Source of the DNA: JAVJST01 sp040219295
GTDB lineage: Bacteria; Pseudomonadota; Alphaproteobacteria; Rhodospirillales; Casp-alpha2
NCBI GenBank assembly: GCA_040219295.1
Contig: JAVJST010000011.1
Coordinates: forward strand, 868,001 to 932,000
DNA: 64,000 nucleotides
Reading direction: 5' to 3'
Part shown: piece after piece, positions 1-8,200 of the stretch
Layout of the letters: each line of letters starts with the position of its first letter
Position numbering within the stretch: position 1 is the stretch's first letter
Program-made: the position numbers and the translations under genes
Notes under the pieces: model-generated
What the model was told of the DNA's origin: nothing
Seen by the model: only the letters and a program-made list of their open reading frames with translations
Databases searched by the model: none

Positions 1-1082
1 CCGATGGGCTTGCGAGCATCGAACCGGCGGAATCCGGCACCCAGCACATCGGTTTCTTCTATGTGACGGACGCCATGGCCCCGGACACGGGTTCAATCGC
101 CACCTTGCTGCGGCAGCTGACCCCAATCAGCTGCTGGATCGGCGCGGTCGGCAGCGGTGTCGTGGCCGATGGGCGTGAGTACCACGGCAATCCGGCGCTC
201 TCCGTGATGGTCGGGACGTTACCCGAGCAATCCTTCCGCCTCATCAGCGGGCTGTCGGGTGACGCCGGCGGGTTGGCTGGCGCCGACCTTGACTGGGCGC
301 GCCGTGTCACCCCGGCGTTCGGTATCATCCACGGCAACCCCGGCTACCCCGACGTTGTCGACGCCGTCGAGCGGTTGTCGCTCGACGCCGGCGGCGAACT
401 CGGCGGGTGTTTCCTGCTCGGCGGCCTGGCGGCACTGCCGGTCCCGGGCGCGGTGATTGCCGGCGCCGAGGACGGCGGTGCCCTAGCGGGCATCCTGTTC
501 GGCCCCGGTACCGAGGTCGCGAGCGCGCTGTCGCAGGGGTGTTCGCCGCTGGGCGGGGTGCACCGGGTGACCGAGGCCAACGGCGACGTCATCATGTCGC
601 TCGACGACCGGCCCGCGCTCGAGGTCCTGAAGGAGGACGTCGGCGAGTTGCTGGCCAGGGACCTGAGCCGTCTTGCGGGTTACGTCCATGCCGCGTTTCC
701 GGTGACCGGCTCAGATACCGGCGACTACATGGTTCGCAACCTGCTGGCGATCGACAAGGACCGCGGCTGGATCGGCATCGGCGGCACCGCTGATTACGGC
801 GACCCGCTGCTATTCGTACGGCGCGACCCGGAAAGCGCGCGCACCGACCTGATCCGCATGGTCAGCCGGCTGAAGTCGAGGCTGCCGGATTCCGGTATCC
901 GGGGCGGGCTCTACTTCTCTTGTGTCGCGCGCGGCCCCAGCCTGTTCGGCGGCCCGGAGACCGAGTCCGGAATCATCCAGCGTGAACTCGGGCCGTTTCC
1001 CATGGCGGGGTTCCTCGGCGGTGGCGAGATTTCCGATGCCCGGCTCTATGCCTATACCGGCGTGCTCGTCCTGTTCTGCTGA
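1..1082 (+). CDS. FIST N- and C-terminal domain sensor protein, 5'-truncated by the window edge
   Basis: The reading frame is open from base 3, so the true start lies before the window; the GTG at 63 is only an internal codon. The last 359 residues are visible. They match the FIST_N/FIST_C architecture, a predicted extracytoplasmic or cytosolic small-ligand (possibly amino acid) sensory fold. The C-terminal part carries the family hallmarks: a YFSCVARG segment, a glycine-rich FGGPETE stretch, an FPMAGFLGGGEI motif and a closing hydrophobic strand at YAYTGVLVLF. No output domain is attached in the visible part; FIST proteins often work with separate kinases or chemotaxis proteins, and none is adjacent here. 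The family call is firm; the ligand is unknown. Confidence 0.85.
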   Translation, partial: DGLASIEPAESGTQHIGFFYVTDAMAPDTGSIATLLRQLTPISCWIGAVGSGVVADGREYHGNPALSVMVGTLPEQSFRLISGLSGDAGGLAGADLDWARRVTPAFGIIHGNPGYPDVVDAVERLSLDAGGELGGCFLLGGLAALPVPGAVIAGAEDGGALAGILFGPGTEVASALSQGCSPLGGVHRVTEANGDVIMSLDDRPALEVLKEDVGELLARDLSRLAGYVHAAFPVTGSDTGDYMVRNLLAIDKDRGWIGIGGTADYGDPLLFVRRDPESARTDLIRMVSRLKSRLPDSGIRGGLYFSCVARGPSLFGGPETESGIIQRELGPFPMAGFLGGGEISDARLYAYTGVLVLFC

Positions 1083-1235
1083 CGGCGGGCGAGATTTCCC
1101 GGGAGTTTCATGGCCCCGCTGGTTGCGGCACAGCGAAAACAGTTCTAGATGAAATGGCACACCCATCCTCGAGCGCCGGTCTCCGCCGGCCGAATCGTTC
1201 CGATCCAACGGAACCCAGCCAGGAGACTTGTGACG

Positions 1236-2276
1236 ATGCAACATCGCCCGCTCGGACGTACCGGCATCAGTGTCAGCCGCATCTGCATGGGCACCATGAC
1301 CATGGGCGAGCAGAGCGACGAGGCGGAATCCTTCGCGTTGCTCGATCAGTGCGTCGACGGCGGCGTCAACTTCTTCGATACCGCCGAGATGTACGCAGTT
1401 CCGGCCCGGGCCGAGACCCAGGGCGCGTCCGAGGCGATCCTGGGCAAATGGATGGCCGAACGCGGCAACCGAGACAAGGTGGTTGTCGCGACCAAGGTGT
1501 CGGGCCCCGGCGAGTCCTTCAATCACGTGCGCGGCGGCAACCTCGGTTTTCGCCCCGACCAGATCGAGGAAGCCATCGAGCAGAGCCTTCGGCGCCTCAG
1601 GACCGACTACATCGATCTCTACCAGCTGCACTGGCCGGAACGCGATACCAACTACTTTGGCCGGCTCGGTTACACCCATCCTGAAAACGACGACTGGACG
1701 CCGTTCGAGGACGTGCTGGCGACCCTCGGCCGCCTCGTCGACGCCGGCAAGGTCCGCGCCGTCGGCTGTTCGAACGAGACCCCGTGGGGGGTGATGAAGA
1801 TGCTGGCGCTGGCCGACGCGCACGGCCTGCCGCGCATGGCGTCGATCCAGAATCCCTACAGCCTGCTCAACCGTGTCTTCGAGGTCGGTCTCGCCGAGGT
1901 CGCGATGCGCGAGGACTGCGGCCTGCTGGCCTATTCGCCGCTGGCGTTCGGCGTGCTGTCGGGCAAGTACCTCGGCGGGCAGAAGCCGCCGAAGGCTCGC
2001 CTGACGCTGTTTCCGCAGTACGGCCGCTACGTCAAACCGCGGGGCATCGCCGCGACCGAGACCTACGTCGCGTTGGCCCGAAAGCACGGCCTTGATCCGG
2101 CGCAGATGGCCCTCGCCTACGTCAACGGGCGCGAGTTCCTGACGTCCAACATCATCGGCGCGACAACGCCCGAACAGCTCGCTTCCAACCTTGCATCGGA
2201 CGATCTTGTGTTGTCCGATGAAGTGCTGGCCGATATCGAATCGGTCCACGACAGCGATCCCAACCCGGCGCCCTGA
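1236..2276 (+). CDS. tas: Aldo/keto reductase, Tas-like NADPH-dependent oxidoreductase
   Basis: This 346-residue protein is collinear with Escherichia coli Tas over its whole length. It opens with the LGRTGISVSRICMGTMTMGE strand of the AKR barrel, has the substrate-loop segment FFDTAEMYAVP with the catalytic Asp and Tyr, then IDLYQLHWPERDTNYFG, the QNPYSLLNR motif typical of Tas, and a C-terminal GATTPEQL cofactor-binding loop. The ATG at 1236 was chosen because an AGGAG at 1221-1225 lies 10 nt upstream; an in-frame GTG at 1230 is possible but closer to the ribosome site. It stands alone, 150 bp after the FIST gene. Physiological substrate unknown; the family reduces aldehydes and ketones with NADPH. 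Confidence 0.92.
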   Translation: MQHRPLGRTGISVSRICMGTMTMGEQSDEAESFALLDQCVDGGVNFFDTAEMYAVPARAETQGASEAILGKWMAERGNRDKVVVATKVSGPGESFNHVRGGNLGFRPDQIEEAIEQSLRRLRTDYIDLYQLHWPERDTNYFGRLGYTHPENDDWTPFEDVLATLGRLVDAGKVRAVGCSNETPWGVMKMLALADAHGLPRMASIQNPYSLLNRVFEVGLAEVAMREDCGLLAYSPLAFGVLSGKYLGGQKPPKARLTLFPQYGRYVKPRGIAATETYVALARKHGLDPAQMALAYVNGREFLTSNIIGATTPEQLASNLASDDLVLSDEVLADIESVHDSDPNPAP

Positions 2277-2321
2277 GAGCCGCGCGGGATCCGCAGGAAA
2301 CGGAGCCGGAGAACCACCCCG

Positions 2322-2888
2322 ATGATGCGCCTGTTCGTCGCCCTGCCGCTTCCGGTCGATGTCCGCGCCCGGCTCGGCGCGCTGCAGTCGGGCCTCGCCG
2401 GGGCGCGCTGGATTGACCAGAGCATGATGCACATGACGCTGCGCTTCATCGGCGAGGTGCCCGAGCGTGACGCCGACGACATCGGCGATGCACTCGCCAG
2501 CATCGAGATGCCGGCGTTCGATCTCAGCCTCGGCACGGTCGGCTACTTCGAGCGCCGCGGCGTCGCCCACACCCTGTGGGCGGGAATCGCGAAGTGCGAG
2601 GCGCTGACGCGTCTGCAGGCCAAGATCGAGAGCGCCGTGGTGCGCTGCGGCCAGCCGCGCGAGACCCGCAAGTTCGCGCCGCACATCACCATCGCCCGGT
2701 TGCGCGACGTGCCGGTCGACCGGCTCGGCCACTGGCTCGAGGACCTCGGCCCGGTCTCGGCGACGCCGTTCACCGCCGATCGCTTCGTCATCTACCAGAG
2801 CCTGCGCGGCCATGGCGGCGCGCAGTACCAGGCTCTCGCCGATTATCCGCTGATCCACTACGACTATGACAAAGCCTCCTACACCTGA
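2322..2888 (+). CDS. thpR: RNA 2',3'-cyclic phosphodiesterase (2H phosphoesterase)
   Basis: A 188-residue protein of the 2H superfamily. Both signature HxTx motifs are present: H37-M-T-L and H121-I-T-I, the pair of histidines that open 2',3'-cyclic phosphate ends of RNA. Length and motif spacing fit the ThpR (formerly 2'-5' RNA ligase, LigT) family. The N-terminus MRLFVALPLP is typical. Two ATG codons stand in tandem (2322 and 2325); a GGAG at 2308 precedes them. The stop codon lies inside the next gene (23-nt overlap), so the two are probably translated from one mRNA. A role in RNA end metabolism is inferred from the family; the biological substrate in bacteria is not settled. Confidence 0.92.
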   Translation: MMRLFVALPLPVDVRARLGALQSGLAGARWIDQSMMHMTLRFIGEVPERDADDIGDALASIEMPAFDLSLGTVGYFERRGVAHTLWAGIAKCEALTRLQAKIESAVVRCGQPRETRKFAPHITIARLRDVPVDRLGHWLEDLGPVSATPFTADRFVIYQSLRGHGGAQYQALADYPLIHYDYDKASYT

Positions 2889-3483
2889 AACGCCGCCCGA
2901 TGGCGGCGATGGGATGGAAGACGACGACAAGTCCCAGGATGTTCCCCGGGGGCGGCTCGAGAAGCTCGTCTACGCCTACTATTCGATCGGCGAGGTCTCC
3001 GACGAACGCAAGGCCGAGATGCTCGCCCAGGACCACGCCGGGGTCCGCTTCCCGCCGCCGCTGATCTACCTCCTCGCGCTCGTCGCCGGTTGCGCCGCCG
3101 ATTCCGCCTGGATCTACGGAAGCGGAACCGGGCCCGATCAGATCATTCCCGGCACCCTGCTGCTGGCCACCGGCATGGCGCTGATCGTCTGGGGCTTCCT
3201 TGCCCAGCGCGCCGTCGGCGCCGAGGTCGAGCCGTGGACGGCGACCGCGGCGATTACCGAGGCGCCGCCCTATTCGCTGACCCGCAACCCGATGTACCTC
3301 GGCATGACCGCGGCCTACATCGCGCTCGCCATGATTGCCGGATCGAAGTGGTCGGTGGCGACCCTGTTCGTCTGCCTGGTCGTCGTCGACCGCTACGTCA
3401 TCGACCGCGAGGAAGCGTACCTCGAGGCCAAGTTCGGCGACGCCTACCTCGACTACAAGGCGCGCGTCAGGCGCTGGTTCTAG
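2866..3483 (+). CDS. Isoprenylcysteine/phospholipid methyltransferase-like integral membrane protein
   Basis: The 205-residue protein starts 23 nt inside thpR. An acidic, proline-rich N-terminal tail of about 60 residues is followed by hydrophobic segments near residues 66-80, 95-112 and 141-163. The family signature lies between them: PYSLTRNPMYLG, then an EEAYLEAKFGDAYLDYK segment ending RVRRWF at the C-terminus. This pattern is that of the PEMT/ICMT methyltransferase superfamily, which methylates small lipid or thiol acceptors with S-adenosylmethionine at the membrane. No acceptor can be named. The gene ends 9 nt before the convergent phosphatase gene. Confidence 0.82.
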   Translation: MTKPPTPETPPDGGDGMEDDDKSQDVPRGRLEKLVYAYYSIGEVSDERKAEMLAQDHAGVRFPPPLIYLLALVAGCAADSAWIYGSGTGPDQIIPGTLLLATGMALIVWGFLAQRAVGAEVEPWTATAAITEAPPYSLTRNPMYLGMTAAYIALAMIAGSKWSVATLFVCLVVVDRYVIDREEAYLEAKFGDAYLDYKARVRRWF

Positions 3484-3492
3484 GCAGCGGCT

Positions 3493-3972
3493 CTAGGCGC
3501 TCAGCTTCTCCGCGACGATGTGCGCCAGCAGGCCGCCCGACGCCGCCTCCAGCAGGTCGAGCACGCGTTCGAAGCCGTCGCCCTCGCCGTAGTAGGGATC
3601 CGGCACCTCGTCGACGGCGAGCTCCGGCGCGTAGGCCATCATCAGCCCGAGCCCGCCGTAGCCGCGCGGCGCCAGCGCCTGCAGGTTGCGCAGGTTCGAG
3701 CGGTCCATGGCGCAGACGTAATCGAAGCGCGCGAAGTCGCCCGGTTCCGCCTGGCGCGCGCGTAAGGATGACAGATCGTAGCCGCGCCTGGCCGCCGCCG
3801 CCTGGGCGCGCCCGTCGGGCGGCTTGCCGAGATGCCACGCCCCGGTCCCGGCACTGTCGCAGGCGATCTGCCCGCGGTAACCCTCGCGCTCGACCAGCGC
3901 GCGGAACACTCCCTCGGCGGTCGGGCTTCGGCAGATGTTGCCGAGGCAGACGAAAAGCACGTTGACGGTCAT
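3493..3972 (-). CDS. Low-molecular-weight protein-tyrosine phosphatase
   Basis: The 159-residue protein has the complete catalytic apparatus of the family. The phosphate loop near the N-terminus is C9-LGNIC-R15-S, where C9 is the nucleophile and R15 binds phosphate; the general acid is D125 in the DPYYG motif. It therefore should dephosphorylate phosphotyrosine, or possibly phosphoarginine, in the cytosol. No polysaccharide export kinase of the Wzc type lies nearby, so it is not tied to capsule export here. It is transcribed alone, divergent from the sirtuin gene with 65 bp between start codons, a gap that must hold both promoters. Confidence 0.95.
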   Translation of the reverse strand: MTVNVLFVCLGNICRSPTAEGVFRALVEREGYRGQIACDSAGTGAWHLGKPPDGRAQAAAARRGYDLSSLRARQAEPGDFARFDYVCAMDRSNLRNLQALAPRGYGGLGLMMAYAPELAVDEVPDPYYGEGDGFERVLDLLEAASGGLLAHIVAEKLSA

Positions 3973-4037
3973 CGCCGCTCCTCTAGGTTCTCAGGGATGC
4001 GATTATCAACGCCACGGACCGACGGACAAGCCGCGCC

Positions 4038-4820
4038 ATGACCGCCACTGCCGCTGACCCATACCCCGCGCCGCGACCCGACGGCGCCATCGTCATCCTG
4101 ACCGGGGCCGGCATCTCCAAGGAATCGGGGCTCTCGACGTTCCGCGACAAGGACGGCATCTGGGCCACCGTCAACATCGAGGACGTCGCCACGCCCGAGG
4201 CCTTCGCCCGCGATCCGGACCGCGTGCACGCGTTCTACAACTGGCGCCGCGCGCAGATGCGCGAGAAGGACGTGCGCCCCAACCCGGCGCACCTGGCGCT
4301 GGCCCGGCTCGAGGCCGAATGGCCGGGCCCGGTGCTGGTGGTGACGCAGAACGTCGACAACCTGCACGAGGACGCCGGCACCCGGAACCTGATCCACATG
4401 CACGGCCGCCACCGCGAGGTTCGCTGCCAGGGCTGCGGCCACGTCGTCGCGTGGACCGGCGACCTGAGCACCCGCGAGGTCTGCGCCGGCTGCGGCGTCG
4501 CCGGGGGCTTGCGCCCCAACGTCGTCTGGTTCGGCGAGATGCCGCACCGCATGGACGAGATCCAGCAGGCCCTCGCCGCCTGCGACCTGTTCGTCTCGAT
4601 CGGCACCTCGGGCGCGGTGTACCCGGCGGCGGGTTTCGTCGGCGTGGTCCGCCAGCTCGGCCGCGCGGCGACCCTGGAGCTCAACCTGGAGCCCTCCGAC
4701 GGCGCGGCGCAGTTCGACGCGTGCCGCCTTGGTCCGGCCAGCGAGATTGTCCCCGCCTGGGTCGATGATCTGCTTGGCGGCGCCAAGCAGGGGGTCGACG
4801 AGCTGCTGGCGTGCCGATGA
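4038..4820 (+). CDS. cobB: NAD-dependent protein deacylase, class III sirtuin (CobB/SIRT5 type)
   Basis: A 260-residue SIR2 protein. Visible in order: the NAD-binding GAGISKESGL-STFR at 23-36, the QNVDNLHEDAG core with catalytic H122 in HMHG, and a zinc ribbon formed by C130, C133, C149 and C152, followed by LRPNVVWFGE. Residues Y67 and R70 in FYNWRR reproduce the Tyr-x-x-Arg pair that lets class III sirtuins bind acidic acyl groups, so desuccinylation or demalonylation is expected besides deacetylation. The stop overlaps the next start (ATGA at 4817-4820), which indicates translational coupling with the DNA glycosylase. Confidence 0.95.
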   Translation: MTATAADPYPAPRPDGAIVILTGAGISKESGLSTFRDKDGIWATVNIEDVATPEAFARDPDRVHAFYNWRRAQMREKDVRPNPAHLALARLEAEWPGPVLVVTQNVDNLHEDAGTRNLIHMHGRHREVRCQGCGHVVAWTGDLSTREVCAGCGVAGGLRPNVVWFGEMPHRMDEIQQALAACDLFVSIGTSGAVYPAAGFVGVVRQLGRAATLELNLEPSDGAAQFDACRLGPASEIVPAWVDDLLGGAKQGVDELLACR

Positions 4821-5422
4821 CCGACGCCCTCGCCAGCCTCAGCCGCGAGATCGCGGCCTGCACGATCTGCGCCGAACACCTGCCGCTCGGCCCCCGGCCG
4901 GTGACGCGGCTGAAACCGGACGCGCGGCTGCTGATCATCGGCCAGGCGCCGGGCACGAAAGTGCACGAGACCGGCATCCCGTGGAACGATCCGTCCGGCG
5001 ACCGGCTCAGAGGCTGGCTCGGCGTCGACCGCGCGACGTTCTACGATTCGCCCCGCATCGCCATCATGCCGATGGGCTTCTGCTACCCGGGCCGATTGCC
5101 GAAAGGCGGCGACGCGCCGCCACGCCCGGAATGCGCCGAGGCGTGGCATGGCCGCGCTCTTGATCTCATGAAGCGCATCGAGCTGACCTTGCTGGTCGGA
5201 ACCTATGCACAAGGACGCTACCTGCCCCATACGGGCTCCCGCAGCCGGCGCCCGAGCATGACCCCGGCGGTCGAAAACTGGCGGGAATACGGGCCTGGGC
5301 TGCTGCCTCTGCCGCACCCGAGCTGGCGCACCACGGGCTGGCAGAAACGCCATCCCTGGTTCGACCGGGACGTCCTGCCGGTCCTCCGCGACCGGGTCCA
5401 CGGTATCCTCCATGGCAGTTGA
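4817..5422 (+). CDS. Uracil-DNA glycosylase family protein with a possible 4Fe-4S site
   Basis: The 201-residue protein begins at the ATG that overlaps the cobB stop. It carries the UDG-fold motifs GQAPG at 42-46, followed by GIPWNDPSGDRL, and a C-terminal LPHPSWR motif corresponding to the HPS loop of glycosylases. Four cysteines, C15-x2-C18 and C89-x16-C106, are spaced like the iron-sulfur ligands of family 4 uracil-DNA glycosylases. I infer removal of uracil or another deaminated base from DNA. The GQAPG motif differs from the GEAPG of classical family 4 enzymes, so the exact subfamily and substrate are uncertain. The pairing with a sirtuin is noted but unexplained. Confidence 0.8.
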   Translation: MTDALASLSREIAACTICAEHLPLGPRPVTRLKPDARLLIIGQAPGTKVHETGIPWNDPSGDRLRGWLGVDRATFYDSPRIAIMPMGFCYPGRLPKGGDAPPRPECAEAWHGRALDLMKRIELTLLVGTYAQGRYLPHTGSRSRRPSMTPAVENWREYGPGLLPLPHPSWRTTGWQKRHPWFDRDVLPVLRDRVHGILHGS

Positions 5423-5482
5423 GCCGTAAACATCGACGCCTGATCTTGCCGGCCATTGGCGGTCGTCGGGGCACCCTGAGCC

Positions 5483-5547
5483 GTCATTCCCGCGAAGGCG
5501 GGAATCCAGGGATGCGTCGGCTGGACCCCCGCCTGCGCGGGGGTGAC
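5483..5547. repeat. Paired palindromic intergenic element, copy 1
   Basis: Two palindromes face each other: GTCATTCCCGCGAAGGCGGG at 5483 onward and, ten bases later, its approximate inverse ending GCGCGGGGGTGAC at 5547. The same arrangement recurs at 7371-7434, on the other side of the ATPase gene. It resembles REP/BIME-type elements that are common in alphaproteobacteria. It lies just after the glycosylase gene and could fold in RNA on either strand. Confidence 0.8.
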
Positions 5548-5737
5548 TGGTAAGGGTCGATGGGGCGCTCAAAACCCCAAGCGAATCAGGCTTCGTTAAC
5601 CGATCGAAAAAAATCGCCAAAGCCGCCGTTTTCCGGTTCCCGGGCGGGGCTTTATCGATTAAGGTCACGTCCATGATCGTGTTCTGAGGGCGCTGGATTT
5701 TCCCCGACCAATCCGGCTCGGCGCGGAGGCTGTCGCC

Positions 5738-7240
5738 TTGCACAGCATATCCGATAATGACCTGTTTCAGCGCCTCGCGTTCGACAACCCGTGGTGGGAG
5801 TTCACCGACGAGACCAGCGTCCGGTTCAAGAACCCGACGCGGCGCACCTTCTTCCCGGCGTTCTTTTCCCGCCTGATGAAGACCGGCGCCGGCGAGGCGC
5901 TGGTCATCGCCGGGCCGTTGCGCGCCGGCAAGACGGTGATCCTGCGCCAGATGGTCGCCAGCCTGATCGAGCGCGGCATCAAGCCGCGCAACGTGTTCTA
6001 CGCCTCGCTGACGACGCCGAGCTACACGGCGGCCGATCTCGGCACGCTGTTCGAGATGTTCTGCCGGCGCTACCGCCACAAGCCGGACGCCGAGATCTTC
6101 GTGTTCTTCGACGAGATCCAGTACGTGCGCGAGTGGGAGACGATGCTGCTGGCGCTTGCCGCCAGGCGGCCCAACGCCCGCTTCGTCGCCGCCGTGTCGG
6201 CCGGCGCGCCGGCGATCACGTCGGACACCAAGACCCACGACGGGAAACTGACGACCTTCGTGCTGCCGCCGCTGACCTTCCTCGAGTTCCTGCGCTTCCG
6301 GGGCTCCGAGGCCGAGATCTTCGACCTGCCGGGCGACGACGACCCGGAGGGCGTCAAGCGGCCCGCGCCGGGCCAGGGCCACGTCAAGATGCACAAGGGT
6401 GCGGGGCGGCTGCTCAACGACGAGTTCCACCGCTACGTCAACTTCGGCGGCTTCCTCGAGGGCGTGCTCGGCTCCAAGACCTCGGGCGCGCCGGCGCCGA
6501 CCTTCATCCGCGACGGGGTCGCCGACCGCGTGCTGCACAAGGACCTCGCCGGCATGGCCGGGGTCAACGACGCGCAGGAGCTCAACCGCCTGTTCGCCAT
6601 CCTCGCCTTCAACACCGCGCGCGAGATTTCCATGGACGACCTCGCGGGCGTCGCCGGCATCGCCAAGAACACGCTGCGCAAGTACCTCGACTATCTCGAG
6701 GCGGCGTTCCTGATCCGCCGCCTGCCGCGCGTCGACCGCGACGCCAAGCGCTTCCAGCGCGCGATCTCGTTCAAGGTCTACCTCACCGCGCCGTGCCTCT
6801 ATTCGGCGCTGTTCGGGCCCGCCGCGCCGGAGGACCAGGTGTTCGCGCGCCTCGCCGAGACGGCGTTGATCTCGCAGTGGCTGGGCGCGCCGTCGCTCGA
6901 CCATCTGGCCTACGCCAGCTGGAAGAACGGCTCGATCGACCTGATGGCGCTCGACCCTTCGAGCGACCGCCCGGACCACGTCTACGAGATGGACTGGGGC
7001 GACGCCTACGGGACGCCGACGAACAAGCCGGCGGGCCTGGTCGATTTCGTCGAGCGCAACAACCGCGAGGCGTTCCCCTACATCCTGACGCGCTCGATCG
7101 CGCGGCCGGGCCAGATGCGCGGCATCAACGTGACCCTCGCGCCGCTGGCGCTGTATTGTTATTGGCTGGACAGGGATCCCACTCTCAGAAGCTTTCACGC
7201 GAGGAGAGCGGCTGAGAGAGATGCCAAGGAGAAACGATAG
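5738..7240 (+). CDS. AAA-type ATPase, DUF4143/archaeal-type ATPase family
   Basis: The 500-residue protein has a Walker A motif GPLRAGKT at 59-66 and a Walker B FVFFDE at 121-126 followed by IQYV, as in the AAA_14 plus DUF4143 family. The middle region (about 280-350) is helical and resembles a winged helix (DLAGVAGIAKNTLRKYLDYLE), and the C-terminal third resembles a degenerate nuclease-like DUF4143 domain. Function in the family is unknown; some members behave like solitary toxins or DNA-linked ATPases. The start is the TTG at 5738, with a GGAG about 10 nt upstream; no ATG exists before residue 47. The gene is monocistronic and bracketed by two copies of the same palindromic element. Confidence 0.8.
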   Translation: MHSISDNDLFQRLAFDNPWWEFTDETSVRFKNPTRRTFFPAFFSRLMKTGAGEALVIAGPLRAGKTVILRQMVASLIERGIKPRNVFYASLTTPSYTAADLGTLFEMFCRRYRHKPDAEIFVFFDEIQYVREWETMLLALAARRPNARFVAAVSAGAPAITSDTKTHDGKLTTFVLPPLTFLEFLRFRGSEAEIFDLPGDDDPEGVKRPAPGQGHVKMHKGAGRLLNDEFHRYVNFGGFLEGVLGSKTSGAPAPTFIRDGVADRVLHKDLAGMAGVNDAQELNRLFAILAFNTAREISMDDLAGVAGIAKNTLRKYLDYLEAAFLIRRLPRVDRDAKRFQRAISFKVYLTAPCLYSALFGPAAPEDQVFARLAETALISQWLGAPSLDHLAYASWKNGSIDLMALDPSSDRPDHVYEMDWGDAYGTPTNKPAGLVDFVERNNREAFPYILTRSIARPGQMRGINVTLAPLALYCYWLDRDPTLRSFHARRAAERDAKEKR

Positions 7241-7253
7241 CGTGAGAGCTTCC

Positions 7254-7292
7254 CGGGCATCGCGGGAATGGCCCGGCGAGGCGCGATGCCCG
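7254..7292. repeat. Palindromic repeat of the GGGAATGGCCCGG family, variant copy
   Basis: Fourteen bases after the ATPase stop, arms CGGGCATCGCG and CGCGATGCCCG enclose a GGAATGGCCCGGCGAGG core. The core is shared with the elements at 7797, 10412, 11811 and 14229. It may also act as a terminator-like hairpin for the ATPase transcript, although no T-run follows. Confidence 0.6.
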
Positions 7293-7370
7293 GTCTGCCA
7301 ACCGCATCCGCAATCTCTCTGATCATAGCGCCGAAGCGATACGTTTTTCGTCACTCCCGCGCCCCTCTTC

Positions 7371-7434
7371 GTCACTCCCGCGAAGGCGGGAGTCCATGAA
7401 ACGCTGGCTGGATTCCCGCCTACGCGGGAATGAC
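7371..7434. repeat. Paired palindromic intergenic element, copy 2
   Basis: Same two-palindrome layout as 5483-5547: GTCACTCCCGCGAAGGCGGG at 7371 onward and CTGGATTCCCGCCTACGCGG from 7408, ending in GGAATGAC at 7434. Partial copies follow at 7351-7360 and near 7483-7503. The two full copies flank the ATPase gene. Confidence 0.8.
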
Positions 7435-7520
7435 ACGGGTAGGGGCACCGCAACCGTTTCTGCTACCCGCCTTCTCGGGCACGAGCTTCGCGGGAATGAC
7501 CCGGGTGGTGGCACCCGCCA

Positions 7521-7567
7521 CCCTCATGCTTCGTCAGGCTCATGCTTCGTCAGGCTCAGCATGAGGG
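7521..7567. repeat. Tandem 16-bp repeat inside a 10-bp inverted repeat
   Basis: CATGCTTCGTCAGGCT occurs twice head to tail (7525-7540 and 7541-7556). The whole block is closed by the perfect inverted arms CCCTCATGCT and AGCATGAGGG. A related CCTGAGC/CGAAGGGCGAGGG element follows at 7583-7625. It is another widespread type of short palindromic element. Confidence 0.7.
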
Positions 7568-7796
7568 ACGGCGCACCCCCGGCCTCACCCTGAGCCGCGC
7601 GCAGCGCGAGACGAAGGGCGAGGGCGTTTCCGCCCATTCCCCGCCCATCCGCCGCCCACGCCCGGCCCTTCCGGGGATCATTTTCTGCAATCGCCAAGGC
7701 ATTGGAATCAGACACTGAATCGGGTTCCGGTAGAGTTCGGCAGATCGACCCGCGGCGGACCGCATTTATTGGCCGCGATCTTTCGACCAGCACCGC

Positions 7797-7926
7797 GCGC
7801 AATGGGAATGGCCGGAGAGGCATTGCGCGCATCCATCGTGGAAGGCACCTGTCCGCCATGACGGGAATGGCTCGGCGCGAATGGTGCGTGGAAGGCACCC
7901 GCGCGAATGGTGCGTGGAGGGCACCC
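7797..7926. repeat. Cluster of GGCC(A)TTCCC-family repeats with a 26-bp tandem duplication
   Basis: A 54-bp copy at 7797-7850 (core AATGGGAATGGCCGGAGAGG, then ATCCATCGTGGAAGGCACC) is followed at 7854-7926 by a second, partly degenerate copy. In the second copy, a 26-bp unit starting GCGCGAATGGTGCGTGGA is repeated twice (7875-7900 and 7901-7926) with one mismatch. The first copy is the reverse complement of the element at 14229-14285. No gene is visible between 7241 and 8200; the interval is essentially a mosaic of repeats. Confidence 0.75.
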
Positions 7927-8026
7927 GAGCCAGGTTCTTCTTCAGTCACCCATCGAACCCACCGGCCCGACGGACTGACCGTCAACGTGTATTCACCGTG
8001 GCAAAGAGCGTCGTCGTCCCGACGTG

Positions 8027-8062
8027 CCCTCCCCCTTGGAGGGGGAGGGTCAGGGTGGGGGT
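8027..8062. repeat. CCCTCCCCC/GGGGGAGGG palindromic repeat
   Basis: The palindrome CCCTCCCCCTTGGAGGGGGA is followed by GGGTCAGGGTGGGGG. The same element occurs four more times at 11897-11997 and 12219-12318. It lies about 140 bp past the 3' end of the reverse transcriptase gene. Confidence 0.75.
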
Positions 8063-8200
8063 GTTGTGCCGGCGTCCCCGAGGCTTTCCGGCACCTCATC
8101 CTGAGGAGCGACGCAGTCGCGTCCCGAGGGAGAGGTGTCCGTCAGAGGAATTTGTTGCGGTGAGAATATAGGAAAAAATGACTAGAAAATCAAGTGTTAT

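Noticed and set aside
810..2930. A 706-codon minus-strand frame opposite the aldo/keto reductase and thpR
   Set aside because: Shadow of plus-strand genes with complete catalytic motifs; no recognisable domain.
4235..7453. A 1,072-codon open frame on the minus strand across cobB, the glycosylase and the ATPase gene
   Set aside because: High G+C codon bias opens long antisense frames. Its translation is Arg/Val/Leu/Asp-rich without any family motif, and it covers genes with clear function on the other strand.
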